Notes: generated by a model not told the origin, from the sequence alone. DNA of 46,884 nucleotides from UBA4738 sp002413305 (GCA_036847185.1 DAIUAM010000024.1:1-46884); one strand, 5' to 3'; positions 16,227 to 24,839 are shown, numbered from the stretch's first letter. A program made the numbers and translations.

Positions 16227-17114
16227 TCACGCCATGGCCATCCGTCGCACGGCGACGCGAGCGTGGGTCCAGAAGCGCAGGCCGGGGGGAAGCATCGGAA
16301 CGGCAGCCCTGGACGCGGCACCGATCCCCCGGAACGCCGCCCGTTCCTTCGGTCCCCACACAAGACCGAACGCGTCCCGGAGGCGATCAGGCAGCAGGGC
16401 CGCCGTCACGACCCGCACGACGGGCCGGCTGGGGCGGACCACCGCGGACACGGGAGGATCCAGGACCGCCAGTCCCAGTTCGTGACCGTCGGGACCGACG
16501 GCCAGAGCGGGGCCGTCGACCATCGCCTCCACGTATGCCCGGAAGTCGCCGTACGCCGGCGGCATCACGTCATGCGTCACGCCGAACAGCTCCCCGAAAC
16601 GGGTGACCTCATCGACGTAGCGGGCCCGATCGCCTTCCGTGAGCGGCCGGACCAGGTGGTGGTACGCGCCGAGGGCGGCCTCGATCAGGGTGGCGTGGAC
16701 CCACAGCGCGAGGTCCGGGTCGGCCGCATCGTACGGCGCGCCCGCTTGGAAGGAGCCGACGGGATGGGGGAGCCGCCCCCTCACCCGGCGGTGGGTGGTT
16801 CGAACGCCGGCCGCGGCGCGTTGCGCCTGCTCGCTGTCGCCGAACGAGATCGTGAGGGTCGCGGCCAGCGTGTCGCGCAGCCGCGCGAACGGGTCTCGCC
16901 GGAAGCCGCTATGGTCGGCGACCCCAGCGGCAACAAGAGGATGCGCGAGCTGCATGAGCAGCGCGGCCGGCCCGGCCAGCAGCAGCAGGCGCTCGCGGGC
17001 GATCCGCCACACGATCGAATCCGGCCCGAAGACGCCGGGGTCGCCGGAACGGCCCGGCGGCAACCGCGGCAGGTCCAGACCGAAGTCGTGGACGAGATCG
17101 TCGACCAGCCGCAT
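16227..17114 (-). CDS. DUF2236/MpaB-type oxygenase family protein
   Basis: A 295-residue protein of the DUF2236 family, which includes the mycophenolic-acid oxygenase MpaB and latex-clearing heme proteins. Recognisable stretches are IARERLLLLAGPAALLMQLAHPLVAAGVADHS, DPFARLRDTL, ALWVHATLIEAAL and a C-terminal FWTHARVAVRRM. Conserved His residues (in AHPLV, ADHS, WVHAT) are the likely heme ligands. The ATG starts 5 bases after the stop of the MDR dehydrogenase gene, so the two form an operon, perhaps oxidising the same substrate. The substrate is unknown. Confidence 0.8.
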   Translation of the reverse strand: MRLVDDLVHDFGLDLPRLPPGRSGDPGVFGPDSIVWRIARERLLLLAGPAALLMQLAHPLVAAGVADHSGFRRDPFARLRDTLAATLTISFGDSEQAQRAAAGVRTTHRRVRGRLPHPVGSFQAGAPYDAADPDLALWVHATLIEAALGAYHHLVRPLTEGDRARYVDEVTRFGELFGVTHDVMPPAYGDFRAYVEAMVDGPALAVGPDGHELGLAVLDPPVSAVVRPSRPVVRVVTAALLPDRLRDAFGLVWGPKERAAFRGIGAASRAAVPMLPPGLRFWTHARVAVRRMAMA

Positions 17115-17119
17115 GGGAG

Positions 17120-18109
17120 TTACAGACTGGGTTGGACCAGCACCTTCACGCCGCCGTCGCCGGCGACCAGGCGGCGAAAGGCCTCTTCGGTCCCGGACAG
17201 GGGAACGGTCCCGGTGATCACCCCCCCGATCTCCGGTCGCTCCTGGAGCAGCTCCAAGGCCCGGGCCATCGACTCACGTGACGGCCCGGCCAGCGAGAAC
17301 GCTCGGAGCTCCCCGACGAACATCCGCAGGAGGAACACGGGCGCCATCGGAACACCCAGCACCCCAACCACTCCGCCCGGCCCGCATGAGTCGACCACTT
17401 TCTGCAGCGAATCCGGCATGCCGGAAGCCTCGAACGCGATCCGGGGGCCTCGTGGATCGATGCCGAACAGCGTCGTGTGCGGGTCCCGAGCCGTCGGGTC
17501 GAACGTCTCCGTCACTCCGAGCTTCGTGGCCAGCTCGCGTCGCTCCTCCCGGGGGTCGGCCCCCACCACGCGGCATCCCGCCGACACCAGGCCGGCCGCG
17601 GCGAACAGGCCGATCGGACCGAGACCGCTCACGTACGCCAGATCGCCCTCTTGCGCATCGGCGAGGTCGACCGCCCGCAGTCCGACCCCGAACGGCTCGG
17701 CCAGCGCGGCGACCCGGTCGTCGAGCGCGTCGGGGAGCCGGATCAGGTTATTCGCCGGGAACACCGTGTAGTCGGCGTAGCCGCCCCATTCGCTGTACGG
17801 CGGTGTCAGGCAGTAGCGGGGGTACCCGGCCCGGCACCATGTGCACTCCCCGCAGCCGCGGGCTGGGAAGACCGTCACACGCGTGCCGGGCGCCCATCCG
17901 CCGTCGGGGTCGAGGTCGACGGTGGCCGACAGTTCGTGGCCCAGCACCACACCGGGTCCGGCCAACGCTCCCGTTTTGAACACCGTGAGGTCCGAGCCGC
18001 AGATGCCGCAGTAGGTCACCTTGAGACGCACATTGCCCGGCGTCGGCTCGGGATCGGGCGCCTCGCGAACCGTGATGGTATTGGCGACCTCGAAGAACGC
18101 TGCCCGCAT
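17120..18109 (-). CDS. Zinc-dependent medium-chain alcohol/polyol dehydrogenase
   Basis: A 329-residue MDR enzyme oxidising an alcohol with NAD(P). The catalytic zinc site is CGICGSDLTVF (Cys about 37) with GHELSA. Four structural-zinc cysteines are in GCGECTWCRAGYPRYC, and the Rossmann motif is GLGPIGLFAAAG. The ATG at 18109 is chosen because TATAGT lies 8 bases upstream with no ribosome-binding site; an in-frame GTG at 18115 is the alternative. The DUF2236 gene follows with 5 bases between. The divergent TPP enzyme starts 48 bases away and may share regulation. Confidence 0.88.
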   Translation of the reverse strand: MRAAFFEVANTITVREAPDPEPTPGNVRLKVTYCGICGSDLTVFKTGALAGPGVVLGHELSATVDLDPDGGWAPGTRVTVFPARGCGECTWCRAGYPRYCLTPPYSEWGGYADYTVFPANNLIRLPDALDDRVAALAEPFGVGLRAVDLADAQEGDLAYVSGLGPIGLFAAAGLVSAGCRVVGADPREERRELATKLGVTETFDPTARDPHTTLFGIDPRGPRIAFEASGMPDSLQKVVDSCGPGGVVGVLGVPMAPVFLLRMFVGELRAFSLAGPSRESMARALELLQERPEIGGVITGTVPLSGTEEAFRRLVAGDGGVKVLVQPSL

Positions 18110-18117
18110 CGTCACGG

Positions 18118-18148
18118 ACTATAGCGCCGGACGGTGCCGTCCTATACT
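18118..18148. promoter_or_regulatory. Divergent leaderless promoter pair
   Basis: On the minus strand TATAGT (18123 to 18118) ends 8 bases before the dehydrogenase ATG. On the plus strand TATACT (18143-18148) ends 9 bases before the TPP-enzyme ATG at 18158. Neither gene has a Shine-Dalgarno. Two near-consensus -10 boxes back to back in 48 bases imply leaderless or nearly leaderless transcripts. No clear -35 boxes are seen. Confidence 0.6.
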
Positions 18149-18157
18149 CGCGCCGGC

Positions 18158-19849
18158 ATGGACGACGAACAGGAGCACGGCGGCATCCTGACGGCGCGGG
18201 CGCTCATCGCCGAAGGCATCCGGACCGTGTTCGCCCTGCCAGGCGGTCACATCCTCCCGCTGTTCGAGGGTTGCCGGGTCGAAGGCCTCCGGCTGATCGA
18301 CACCCGCCATGAGGAGAACGCCGTGTTCATGGCCGAGGGATGGGGCCTGGCGACCGGCTCACCGGCCGTGGCCGCGATGACGGCCGGCCCGGGCTTGGCC
18401 AACGCCCTACCCGGCCTGGCCGAGGCGAACGCGGCGGGCGTGCCGGTCGTGGTGCTCGCCGGACGAACGGGCATCAACCAACGGGGCCGCGGTGCCGTGC
18501 AGGATCTCGATCAGCTCGCCCTGGTGACGCCGGTGACGAAGTGGCGGGCGGAGTGCCTGAACACCTCGCGCATCCCGGAGTTCGTCGCCGAAGCGGTCCA
18601 CCAGGCGCGGTCGGGCGCGCCCGGCGTGGCGTACCTCGAGGTGCCGCAAGATGTCTTCGGTGCTTCGGCTCTTCCCGCAGACCGGCCGTGGCCAACGGGC
18701 TACGCCGGCGAACCCGCTCGAAGCGTCCCGGTGAGCGGTGACGTCGAGCGAGCGGTGGCCCTGCTGGCCGGCGCGGAGCGGCCGGCGATCGTGGCCGGCT
18801 CCGGTGCGTTCTTCTCCGGGGCCGGCCCCGCCCTGGATGCGTTCGTCAAGAAGACCGGGATCCCCGTGACGACCACCTCCGCGGCCCGCGGACTGGTCGA
18901 CGACGACGACCCGCGATGCGCCGGCGGTCTGGTCCACGGCGGGATCGCCCTGGCCTCCGCGGATGTGGCACTCGTGCTGGGTTCGAGGTTCAACGCGAAC
19001 CTCGTGTACGGAGGGCTGCCCCTGTTCCCACCTCATCAGCAGGTCATCCAGGTGGACGTCCGGCCCGAGCACCTCGGGGGCCTGCGCCGGCCCGAGGTCG
19101 CGTTGGCCGGCGACGTCGCCGCCACGGTCGAGGCACTCGCCCACGCGTGGACCGGCCCGCCGGACCGACACGCAGCATGGGCCGAGCAGGCGAAGCAGGG
19201 CGCGCGGATGAGCATGGAGACGTGGGAGTCCGAATGCGACCGCCCCGCGAACGGGCTGCACCCGGGGTGGGTGGCGCTCGAGGTGTGCCGGTTCGCGGAC
19301 GAACAAGGCACCGGGACGTTCGTCTCCGACGGCGGCGACAGCGTCCTGTGGGGCATCGCGTTCAGCGTGGCGCACCGGCCCGGCCGGAACCTGTTCATCG
19401 GTTCGGCCATGGGGACGCTGGGTATCGGGCTCCCCTTCGGGGCTGCCGCCAAGGACGCGCGGCCGGACGAACCGTGCTTCGTGTTCACCGGCGACGGCGC
19501 GTTCGGCCTTTCGGCCATGGAGCTCGACACGTGCGTCCGCCATCGGTTGGGGGTGGTGGTGGTCGTGGTGAACAACGGCGGGTGGGGCGACGTCCGGCAC
19601 GAGCAGCGGATGTTCTACGGTGAGCAGGCCGACCAGGGCGCGGTGCTGTCCACGATCGGCTACGACCGGATCGCCGAAGGCGTCGGCGCGCACGGCGAAC
19701 GGGTCGAAGAACGCGAACAGCTCCGGCCCGCACTGGAACGGGCGCTGAAGGCGGCATCCGACGGCGTGCCCGCGGTGGTGGACGCGGTCACCGACCCGGA
19801 CGTGATGAGCGACCTGATGAGGAACCTGGGCGGCCTGAACGTCATGTAG
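18158..19849 (+). CDS. Thiamine-pyrophosphate-dependent decarboxylase/acetolactate synthase-like enzyme
   Basis: A 563-residue three-domain TPP enzyme. The N-terminal PYR domain holds the activating Glu in DTRHEENAVFMAEG (about 47-60) and TAGPGLANALPGLAEA. The central domain has PAIVAGSGAFFSGA. The C-terminal PP domain carries the TPP/Mg motif GDGAFGLSAMELD...NNGGWG (about 445-480). It resembles oxalyl-CoA decarboxylase, acetolactate synthase and related carboligases. The absence of an ilvN-type subunit next door argues against branched-chain synthesis. It begins at an ATG 9 bases after a TATACT box. Its 3' end overlaps that of the Clp_N gene by 8 bases, tail to tail. Confidence 0.85.
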   Translation: MDDEQEHGGILTARALIAEGIRTVFALPGGHILPLFEGCRVEGLRLIDTRHEENAVFMAEGWGLATGSPAVAAMTAGPGLANALPGLAEANAAGVPVVVLAGRTGINQRGRGAVQDLDQLALVTPVTKWRAECLNTSRIPEFVAEAVHQARSGAPGVAYLEVPQDVFGASALPADRPWPTGYAGEPARSVPVSGDVERAVALLAGAERPAIVAGSGAFFSGAGPALDAFVKKTGIPVTTTSAARGLVDDDDPRCAGGLVHGGIALASADVALVLGSRFNANLVYGGLPLFPPHQQVIQVDVRPEHLGGLRRPEVALAGDVAATVEALAHAWTGPPDRHAAWAEQAKQGARMSMETWESECDRPANGLHPGWVALEVCRFADEQGTGTFVSDGGDSVLWGIAFSVAHRPGRNLFIGSAMGTLGIGLPFGAAAKDARPDEPCFVFTGDGAFGLSAMELDTCVRHRLGVVVVVVNNGGWGDVRHEQRMFYGEQADQGAVLSTIGYDRIAEGVGAHGERVEEREQLRPALERALKAASDGVPAVVDAVTDPDVMSDLMRNLGGLNVM

Positions 19850-20585
19850 GCGAGCCGCCGTTCGGGGTGGCCGGCCCGTCTCCGTCCTCCCGGTCTTCCT
19901 CCTCGGCCAGGTCCATGATCCGCCGGCGAAGTTGGAGCCGGTCGATCCCCCACGAGTCGAAGAGCTCCACCACCTCCGCGTCGTCGGTCACCACCAGGGC
20001 GAGGAGGATGTCTGCGGGTTCGATCGCCGGGTGGTGGAGGTCGTGCGAGGACTCCTGGGCCAGATCCAGCACGCGGAGCGCCCGCTCGGTGAACGGCCAC
20101 GGGAACGGCCCCTCCGATGGATCTCCAGGTTCTCGTCCGCTCACGGGTCCATAACTGGACAGGAGCCGGATGACCTGCTGGCGCACGCGGTTCAGGTCCG
20201 CACCGAGCTTCTGGAGGACCTGGGCGGCGACGCCCTCGCCCTCCCGGATGAGCCCGAGCAGGATGTGCTCGGTGCCGATGTAGTTGTGGCCGAGCTGGAG
20301 CGCCTCGCGGAGCGAGAGCTCCAATACCTTCTTCGCGCGCGGCGTGAACGGGATGTGACCGGTCGGGGCGGCCTGACCCTGACCGATGATCTCTTCCACC
20401 TGCCGGCGCACGGACTCGAGCGAGATGTCGAGCGCCCGCAACACCTCCGCGGCGACGCCCTGGCCCTCGTGGATCAACCCGAGGAGGATGTGTTCGGTTC
20501 CGATGTAGTTGTGGTTCAGCATCCTCGCCTCTTCTTGGGCGAGGACGACCACCTTCCGAGCGCGATCGGTGAACCGTTCGAACAT
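19842..20585 (-). CDS. Stand-alone Clp N-terminal (Clp_N) repeat protein without ATPase domains
   Basis: A 247-residue protein beginning MFERFTDRARKVVVLAQEEA, exactly like the start of ClpC. Two full Clp_N repeats follow (HNYIGTEHILLGLIHEG at about 24 and again HNYIGTEHILLGLIREG at about 100). A third, degenerate repeat comes after a Gly/Pro/Ser linker (FTERALRVLDLAQESS, IEPADILLALV, about 165-215). There are no Walker motifs and the gene ends there. ClpC uses this domain to bind adaptors and substrates, so the protein may compete for or deliver ClpC clients (inference). The ATG at 20585 has a GGGAGG site. Confidence 0.85.
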   Translation of the reverse strand: MFERFTDRARKVVVLAQEEARMLNHNYIGTEHILLGLIHEGQGVAAEVLRALDISLESVRRQVEEIIGQGQAAPTGHIPFTPRAKKVLELSLREALQLGHNYIGTEHILLGLIREGEGVAAQVLQKLGADLNRVRQQVIRLLSSYGPVSGREPGDPSEGPFPWPFTERALRVLDLAQESSHDLHHPAIEPADILLALVVTDDAEVVELFDSWGIDRLQLRRRIMDLAEEEDREDGDGPATPNGGSPT

Positions 20586-20640
20586 GTGCAGCGACCTCCC
20601 AGGGCATCGTGCGCCGCCGTAGCGGGATCGGCAAGGCAGG

Positions 20641-20646
20641 TACCCT
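20641..20646 (+). promoter_or_regulatory. Candidate -10 box (TACCCT) of the alpha/beta hydrolase gene
   Basis: TACCCT ends 10 bases before the ATG at 20657; no ribosome-binding site is present, so the transcript is probably leaderless or has a very short leader. Confidence 0.4.
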
Positions 20647-20656
20647 TGCACCCGCG

Positions 20657-21598
20657 ATGACCGGGGCGATCGACCGACTGGGGCTCCCGCCCGAACGATG
20701 GGCCGACGTCGACGGCCCGGTTCACTACCGCGAGTGGCCGGGACCGGCCGGCGAGCCGGTGTTCGTCCTGGTCCACGGGCTGGCAGGCTCGCTCCTGAAC
20801 TGGGCCCTGGTCGCACCCAGGCTCGCCGAGCGAGGACGAACGATCGCCCTGGACCTGGCCGGATTCGGCCTCACTCCGCCGGAAGGGCGCGGGACCAGCG
20901 TGGGTTCGAGCTGGCGGCTGCTTGACGGGTTCCTGAGGGCGCTCAAGCTGCCTCCGGTGATCCTGGTGGGGAACTCGATGGGCGGCATGGTCTCGCTGAT
21001 CCAGGCAGCCCACCACCCGCGGTCGGTGGAACGCTTGCTCCTGGTGGACGCCGCGTTCCCCCGGACCAACCGCCTGGCCGGCCAGTTCTCCCCCGGCGTG
21101 GCGGCACTGTTCGCGGTCTACGCCGCGAACCGCCGGCTGTCCGAGCGGTTCGTCGCTGCCCGGGCCCGGCGGCTCGGAGCCGAGGGGCTGGTCCGGGAGA
21201 CGCTCCGGCTGGTCGCCACCGATCCAACCCGGATCGACCCGGCACTCGTCGAGGCCCTGATCGAGCTGGCCCGGCGACGGGAGGGCTTTCCCCACGCCTC
21301 CGAAGCGTTCCTGAACGCGGCCCGGTCGATCTTCCGCGCCCAGGTCCGACCCGGCCCGTACCGCCGCCTGGTCCAGCAGGTACGCACGCCGGCGCTGGTG
21401 ACCCACGGCGCGCGCGACCGTCTGGTTCCGGTGAAAGCCGCCCGTGAGGCCGCGCGCTTCCACCCGAACTGGCGCCTGGTGGTGTTCGGCGACCTCGGGC
21501 ACGTCCCGCAGATGGAGGCGCCGACGCTGTGGCTCGACGCCGTGAGCAGCTGGCTCGACGAGGCGCCCGCGGATTCCGAAGGTGAAGCGGCCGGCTGA
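20657..21598 (+). CDS. Alpha/beta hydrolase
   Basis: A 313-residue alpha/beta hydrolase. Oxyanion-hole motif VHGLAGSLLNW is at about 39-49, the nucleophile elbow VGNSMGGM (Ser about 110), the acid probably Asp in THGARDRLVP, and the catalytic His in DLGHVPQMEAP near residue 285. A complete triad is present. Substrate is unknown; the family includes esterases, epoxide hydrolases and C-C hydrolases. It converges on the WS/DGAT gene with 12 bases between, so a lipid-ester link is conceivable but not shown. Confidence 0.82.
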   Translation: MTGAIDRLGLPPERWADVDGPVHYREWPGPAGEPVFVLVHGLAGSLLNWALVAPRLAERGRTIALDLAGFGLTPPEGRGTSVGSSWRLLDGFLRALKLPPVILVGNSMGGMVSLIQAAHHPRSVERLLLVDAAFPRTNRLAGQFSPGVAALFAVYAANRRLSERFVAARARRLGAEGLVRETLRLVATDPTRIDPALVEALIELARRREGFPHASEAFLNAARSIFRAQVRPGPYRRLVQQVRTPALVTHGARDRLVPVKAAREAARFHPNWRLVVFGDLGHVPQMEAPTLWLDAVSSWLDEAPADSEGEAAG

Positions 21599-21610
21599 GC
21601 CCGGCTTCGG

Positions 21611-23002
21611 CTACTTCCCGGCCGTCTTCCGGAGCTCGGTGAGCGCTTCCTCCATCCCGGCCGCCAGGAATTCGATGTCCGGCAGGGTGTCCCAGTCGGC
21701 CGTGATCCCGAACGCCATGGTCCCAGCCAGGCTGGTCACGGCGATCGACAGGCCCATGGATTCGGCGATCGGCATGACGGGGTATTGGGCGAGGAGCTTC
21801 GCGCCGGCGATATACATCGGGATCTGCGGTCCGGGCACGTTGGAGACCACCAGGTTGATCACGCGGGTCCGGGCGGCCAGGCGGGCGGCCATGGCGTGGA
21901 TCGTCGGCGGCGCCCACGTTCCGATGTTCATGAGGAACTCGGCCCCGACGGCGTAGTTCGAATCCTTCAGGTGCTTGGTCTCCTCGGAGATCTGGTGGAC
22001 GCGCTTCTTCGGCCCCATCGGCCCCACGGGCAGGTCGACGAAGAAGGTCGAAACCCGATTCCCCAGCGCGGAGGCCTGATCCTCGGTTCGAACCGACACC
22101 GGGACCATCGCCCGGAGCGTTCGGTCCCGCGTGGGCTCGCGGCGCGAGCGCAGCAGCCGGTGGAGCCCGCCGGCCACCGTGGCCAGCACCACGTCGTTCA
22201 CCGTCCCTCCGAGCGAGTTCTTGATGTCCTTGAAGGTCTGGACCGGGGCTTCGACCATGGCGAACCGGCGGTTCGGCCCGACCTTGCGGTTGAACGGACT
22301 GGGGGGGGCGAGCACCCCACCGCCCACGATCTCCCGGAGCCCGCCCACCACGTCCGTGAAGTCCTTCAGAACCCGGGCCGGCGTCTGGAGGGTCTGGCGC
22401 GCCAGGTGGGCGAGGCTCCCGACCGGATGGGTGACCTGATCCCGGAGTGCCTCGGCGAGGAGTTCGAGCCGGCTCGGCTCCGGCGCCGGCTCCCACTTCT
22501 GGGGGTCGAGGACGGTGGGGATGGGGCTGAAGTCGTACACCACCGAGGCGAGGTCGATGGCACCCATCCCGTCGACCATCGCGTGGTGGACCTTGGTGAG
22601 GATCGCAGCGAGCCCATCCTCCATGCCCTCGATGAAGTAGGCCTCCCACAGCGGCTTCGTCCGGTCGAGTGGCCGCGAGATCACCCGCTGCACGTAGTCG
22701 ATGAGCTCGCGCCGGCCGCCCGGCGAGGGGAGGGCGGCCCGACGAAGGTGAAAGGCGGGATCGAAGTTCGTGTCGTCCACCCACACGGGACGCGCCGCGG
22801 CGAGCGGAGGGAAGACGATCTTCTGGCGGAACCGCGGCGCCAGGTGGAACCGGGAGGTCAGGACGCGGACCAGGTCCTCGTACGTGAGGTGGCCGCCGGG
22901 CGCAGTCGTTGGGTCGAGGATCGCCACCCCACCCACATGTTGGTGGACGGAGGGCGTTTCGAGGTAGAGGAACGAGGCGTCCTGCGGACCGAGGCGCTCC
23001 AC
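21611..23002 (-). CDS. Wax ester synthase/diacylglycerol acyltransferase (WS/DGAT)
   Basis: A 463-residue WS/DGAT that joins acyl-CoA to a fatty alcohol or diacylglycerol to make storage lipids. It opens with VERLGPQDASFLYLE, typical of the family. The catalytic HHAMVDG motif (HHxxxDG) is near residue 136, with PLWEAYFIEG before it. NDVVLATVAGGLHRLL and the late NVPGPQIPMYIAGA are further signatures. The GTG at 23002 has a GGAGG 8 bases upstream and starts precisely at the conserved N terminus, so it is preferred over the ATG at 23038. A fatty acyl-CoA reductase that could supply alcohols is encoded at 42242, about 20 kb away. Confidence 0.92.
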   Translation of the reverse strand: MERLGPQDASFLYLETPSVHQHVGGVAILDPTTAPGGHLTYEDLVRVLTSRFHLAPRFRQKIVFPPLAAARPVWVDDTNFDPAFHLRRAALPSPGGRRELIDYVQRVISRPLDRTKPLWEAYFIEGMEDGLAAILTKVHHAMVDGMGAIDLASVVYDFSPIPTVLDPQKWEPAPEPSRLELLAEALRDQVTHPVGSLAHLARQTLQTPARVLKDFTDVVGGLREIVGGGVLAPPSPFNRKVGPNRRFAMVEAPVQTFKDIKNSLGGTVNDVVLATVAGGLHRLLRSRREPTRDRTLRAMVPVSVRTEDQASALGNRVSTFFVDLPVGPMGPKKRVHQISEETKHLKDSNYAVGAEFLMNIGTWAPPTIHAMAARLAARTRVINLVVSNVPGPQIPMYIAGAKLLAQYPVMPIAESMGLSIAVTSLAGTMAFGITADWDTLPDIEFLAAGMEEALTELRKTAGK

Positions 23003-23114
23003 CGCGGTCTCCTCCCTGCTCCGACGTGCGGGGCTCATCCAAGCAGGCCCCGGGCTGGTCCGAATCAGGCTACACCGAACGCCGGGGTGTCAAGGAATGG
23101 CCGGACGGACGGCC

Positions 23115-23330
23115 TCAGGCCAGATGCCCGCAGTGGAGGCACTCGTGCCAGGTGCCCTCCAGATCGAGGCGGAACATCGCCTTCATCCCGCAATGGTTGC
23201 AGCGCCGGATGACGTGGCCCGGCGAGGGCGCCTCATCGCGGGGGTCGCCATGCCGGCGCAGCGCGTCGAGGTAGCGCCGGTAGAGGGTGGAGGATTCGAG
23301 GGTACGGAGGTCTTCCTGTCGCTGAGCCAT
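23115..23330 (-). CDS. Small zinc-ribbon protein (71 aa)
   Basis: A 71-residue protein with a charged N-terminal helix (MAQRQEDLRTLESSTLYRRYLDALRRHG) and a C-terminal zinc ribbon CNHCGMKAMFRLDLEGTWHEC, then LHCG (CxxC-x17-CxxC). The ATG at 23330 follows a GGGAGG site. It is probably a small nucleic-acid or protein-binding module; no named family is recognised. Confidence 0.65.
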   Translation of the reverse strand: MAQRQEDLRTLESSTLYRRYLDALRRHGDPRDEAPSPGHVIRRCNHCGMKAMFRLDLEGTWHECLHCGHLA

Positions 23331-23540
23331 GACCCTCCCCTTTCGGCTTGTCGGGTTCAGTCTTCCCGTTTCGGCCCCGGTCCACCCCCGGTTCGGTGAC
23401 AACCCGCGCCAGATCCGTCCGGTCAGGCGCGTCTCAAGGCCCCTGGGTTCGAGAAGCCTGAGAGATTCCCGGATTCCCTGTCCGATGCCGCTGGAGTACG
23501 CTCACCCGAATCGACGGGCCAGTCGGAAATGGCATCTGCA

Positions 23541-23565
23541 AGGAGGAGGAGGAGGAGGAGGAGAG
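23541..23565 (+). repeat. (AGG)7 repeat acting as ribosome-binding region
   Basis: Seven tandem AGG triplets (23541-23561) followed by AGAG run up to the ATG at 23566. Several GGAGG sites are therefore present at different spacings. Slippage here would change the spacing in steps of three. Confidence 0.65.
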
Positions 23566-23676
23566 ATGAGCCTGTTCAAGGACATGCGGAAGATGCGCAA
23601 GGACGCGAAGATCCTGTGGGACGTGCCTCCGCCCGGAGCTCAGGGCACCGGGACGCCCCCTGTCACCACGTTCTGA
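23566..23676 (+). CDS. Micro-protein (36 aa)
   Basis: A 36-residue basic protein MSLFKDMRKMRKDAKILWD followed by a Pro/Gly/Thr tail. It starts directly after an unusual (AGG)7 tract and ends 8 bases before the ATG of the next gene. A strong ribosome-binding region plus tight spacing make it likely to be translated and coupled with the 160-residue protein. No family is known. Confidence 0.5.
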   Translation: MSLFKDMRKMRKDAKILWDVPPPGAQGTGTPPVTTF

Positions 23677-23684
23677 CGACGGCG

Positions 23685-24167
23685 ATGGCGATGTTTCTCA
23701 GTCCCACGAAGTACGTCGAGAAGGTCTCCGGCCAGCTCCACGAACGACTGAAGGGCCAGGAGGTGCTGGCCGTGGCACTGTTCCAGCCGAAGACGGCACT
23801 CACGGCCGAGATGTCGAAGCGCGACGCCCGACGTCTGGCAAAGCATTCCGTCGCGTTCGCCGTGACTTCTGAGGCGGTGTATGTGTTCGGGCTGAAGGAC
23901 CGCGGATACACCAACATCGGACGGGTCGAGGAGCAGCTCGCCGTGCTCCCGCGGGCCGGGATGCGGGTGACCACAGGGCGCGGCGCGGATACCCTGCAGC
24001 TGGCGGACGACAACAACATCCGGCTCGCCACCAACGTCGTGACGCTGCACCTGGCCGATGGCCGGTCCGTGCAACTGTCGGCGACCGTGTTGTCCAAGAC
24101 CGTCAACGCGATCAACGAGGGCTTCGTGCGCGTGCTCACCGAAGGAGGAGCTCAGAGCCCGGTCTGA
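23685..24167 (+). CDS. Hypothetical protein (160 aa), possible PH-like fold
   Basis: A 160-residue protein. A helical N terminus (SPTKYVEKVSGQLHERLKGQEVLAVALFQP) is followed by strand-rich segments such as VAFAVTSEAVYVFGLKDRG, VTLHLADGRSVQLSATV and a last helix TVNAINEGFVRVL. The alternating strands with a final helix resemble bacterial PH-like domains, but I do not recognise a named family. The ATG at 23685 (or 23691) lies 8 bases after the micro-protein stop; there is no independent ribosome-binding site, which supports coupling. Confidence 0.65.
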   Translation: MAMFLSPTKYVEKVSGQLHERLKGQEVLAVALFQPKTALTAEMSKRDARRLAKHSVAFAVTSEAVYVFGLKDRGYTNIGRVEEQLAVLPRAGMRVTTGRGADTLQLADDNNIRLATNVVTLHLADGRSVQLSATVLSKTVNAINEGFVRVLTEGGAQSPV

Positions 24168-24182
24168 GCGAGCGGCGCAGCC

Positions 24183-24830
24183 TCACGCCGGGGCCGCGTC
24201 GCCGCAGGCTTCGTTCCAGACGAGGAAGACGGGTGTCTCGCGTTCGTACCCCAGCACACTGATGCCGGCGGTTGCCAGCGCGAACCGCATCCCCGAGTCC
24301 GGCGGGAGGCCGATCCATCGGGCGGCCAGGATCCGTAGCACGTGCGCGTGCGCGAACAGGGCCACGTCGCCTTCGGTTCGCCGCACCTCCGCCACCACGC
24401 GGTCGACGCGGTCCCCGACCTGTTCGACGGCCTCGCCACCCGGACATCCATCCCGCCACAGGAACCAGCCGGGGCGAACGGCCCGGATCTGGCCGGTGGT
24501 CAGGCCCTCGTACTCGCCGTAGTCCCACTCGACCAGGTCGTTGCGCAGTTCGGCCCGATCGCCGAAGCCCGCCAGCAGGCAGGTCTGGAGGGCGCGCTGC
24601 CGGGGGCTCGACAGGATCTTCGCGAAATCCCCCCCGGTCAGGCATGTGCCAAGGACAGCGGCCTGGCGTTCGCCCTCCAGGGTGAGCGGCACGTCGGTCC
24701 GGCTGGTGTGTCGCAGCGCCGCGCTCCACGCGGTCTCGCCGTGGCGGACGAGCACGACGCGTTGTGACACGGCCGGGTCGGCGACCCCGGCCCGCCCGGC
24801 CGGTTCCGCACTGGGCCGCGTGGGCGCCAT
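24183..24830 (-). CDS. Histidine phosphatase superfamily protein (phosphoglycerate mutase-like)
   Basis: A 215-residue protein. The RHG motif VVLVRHGETAWS (catalytic His about 30) is followed by LSSPRQRALQTC, the acid in DLVEWDYGEYEG, and the second His in VALFAHAHVLRILAARW. All four catalytic parts are present, so it should be an active phosphatase or mutase on a small molecule. The start at 24830 lies 9 bases after the epimerase stop; a GTG at Val16 closer to the core is an alternative. It is last of a five-gene minus-strand run. Confidence 0.85.
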   Translation of the reverse strand: MAPTRPSAEPAGRAGVADPAVSQRVVLVRHGETAWSAALRHTSRTDVPLTLEGERQAAVLGTCLTGGDFAKILSSPRQRALQTCLLAGFGDRAELRNDLVEWDYGEYEGLTTGQIRAVRPGWFLWRDGCPGGEAVEQVGDRVDRVVAEVRRTEGDVALFAHAHVLRILAARWIGLPPDSGMRFALATAGISVLGYERETPVFLVWNEACGDAAPA

Positions 24831-24839
24831 GCAGCCGGG

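Noticed and set aside
23455..23475. GCCTGAGAGATT, reverse complement of a glycine-riboswitch core piece
   Set aside because: The other conserved parts of either aptamer are absent on both strands, and no glycine gene follows.
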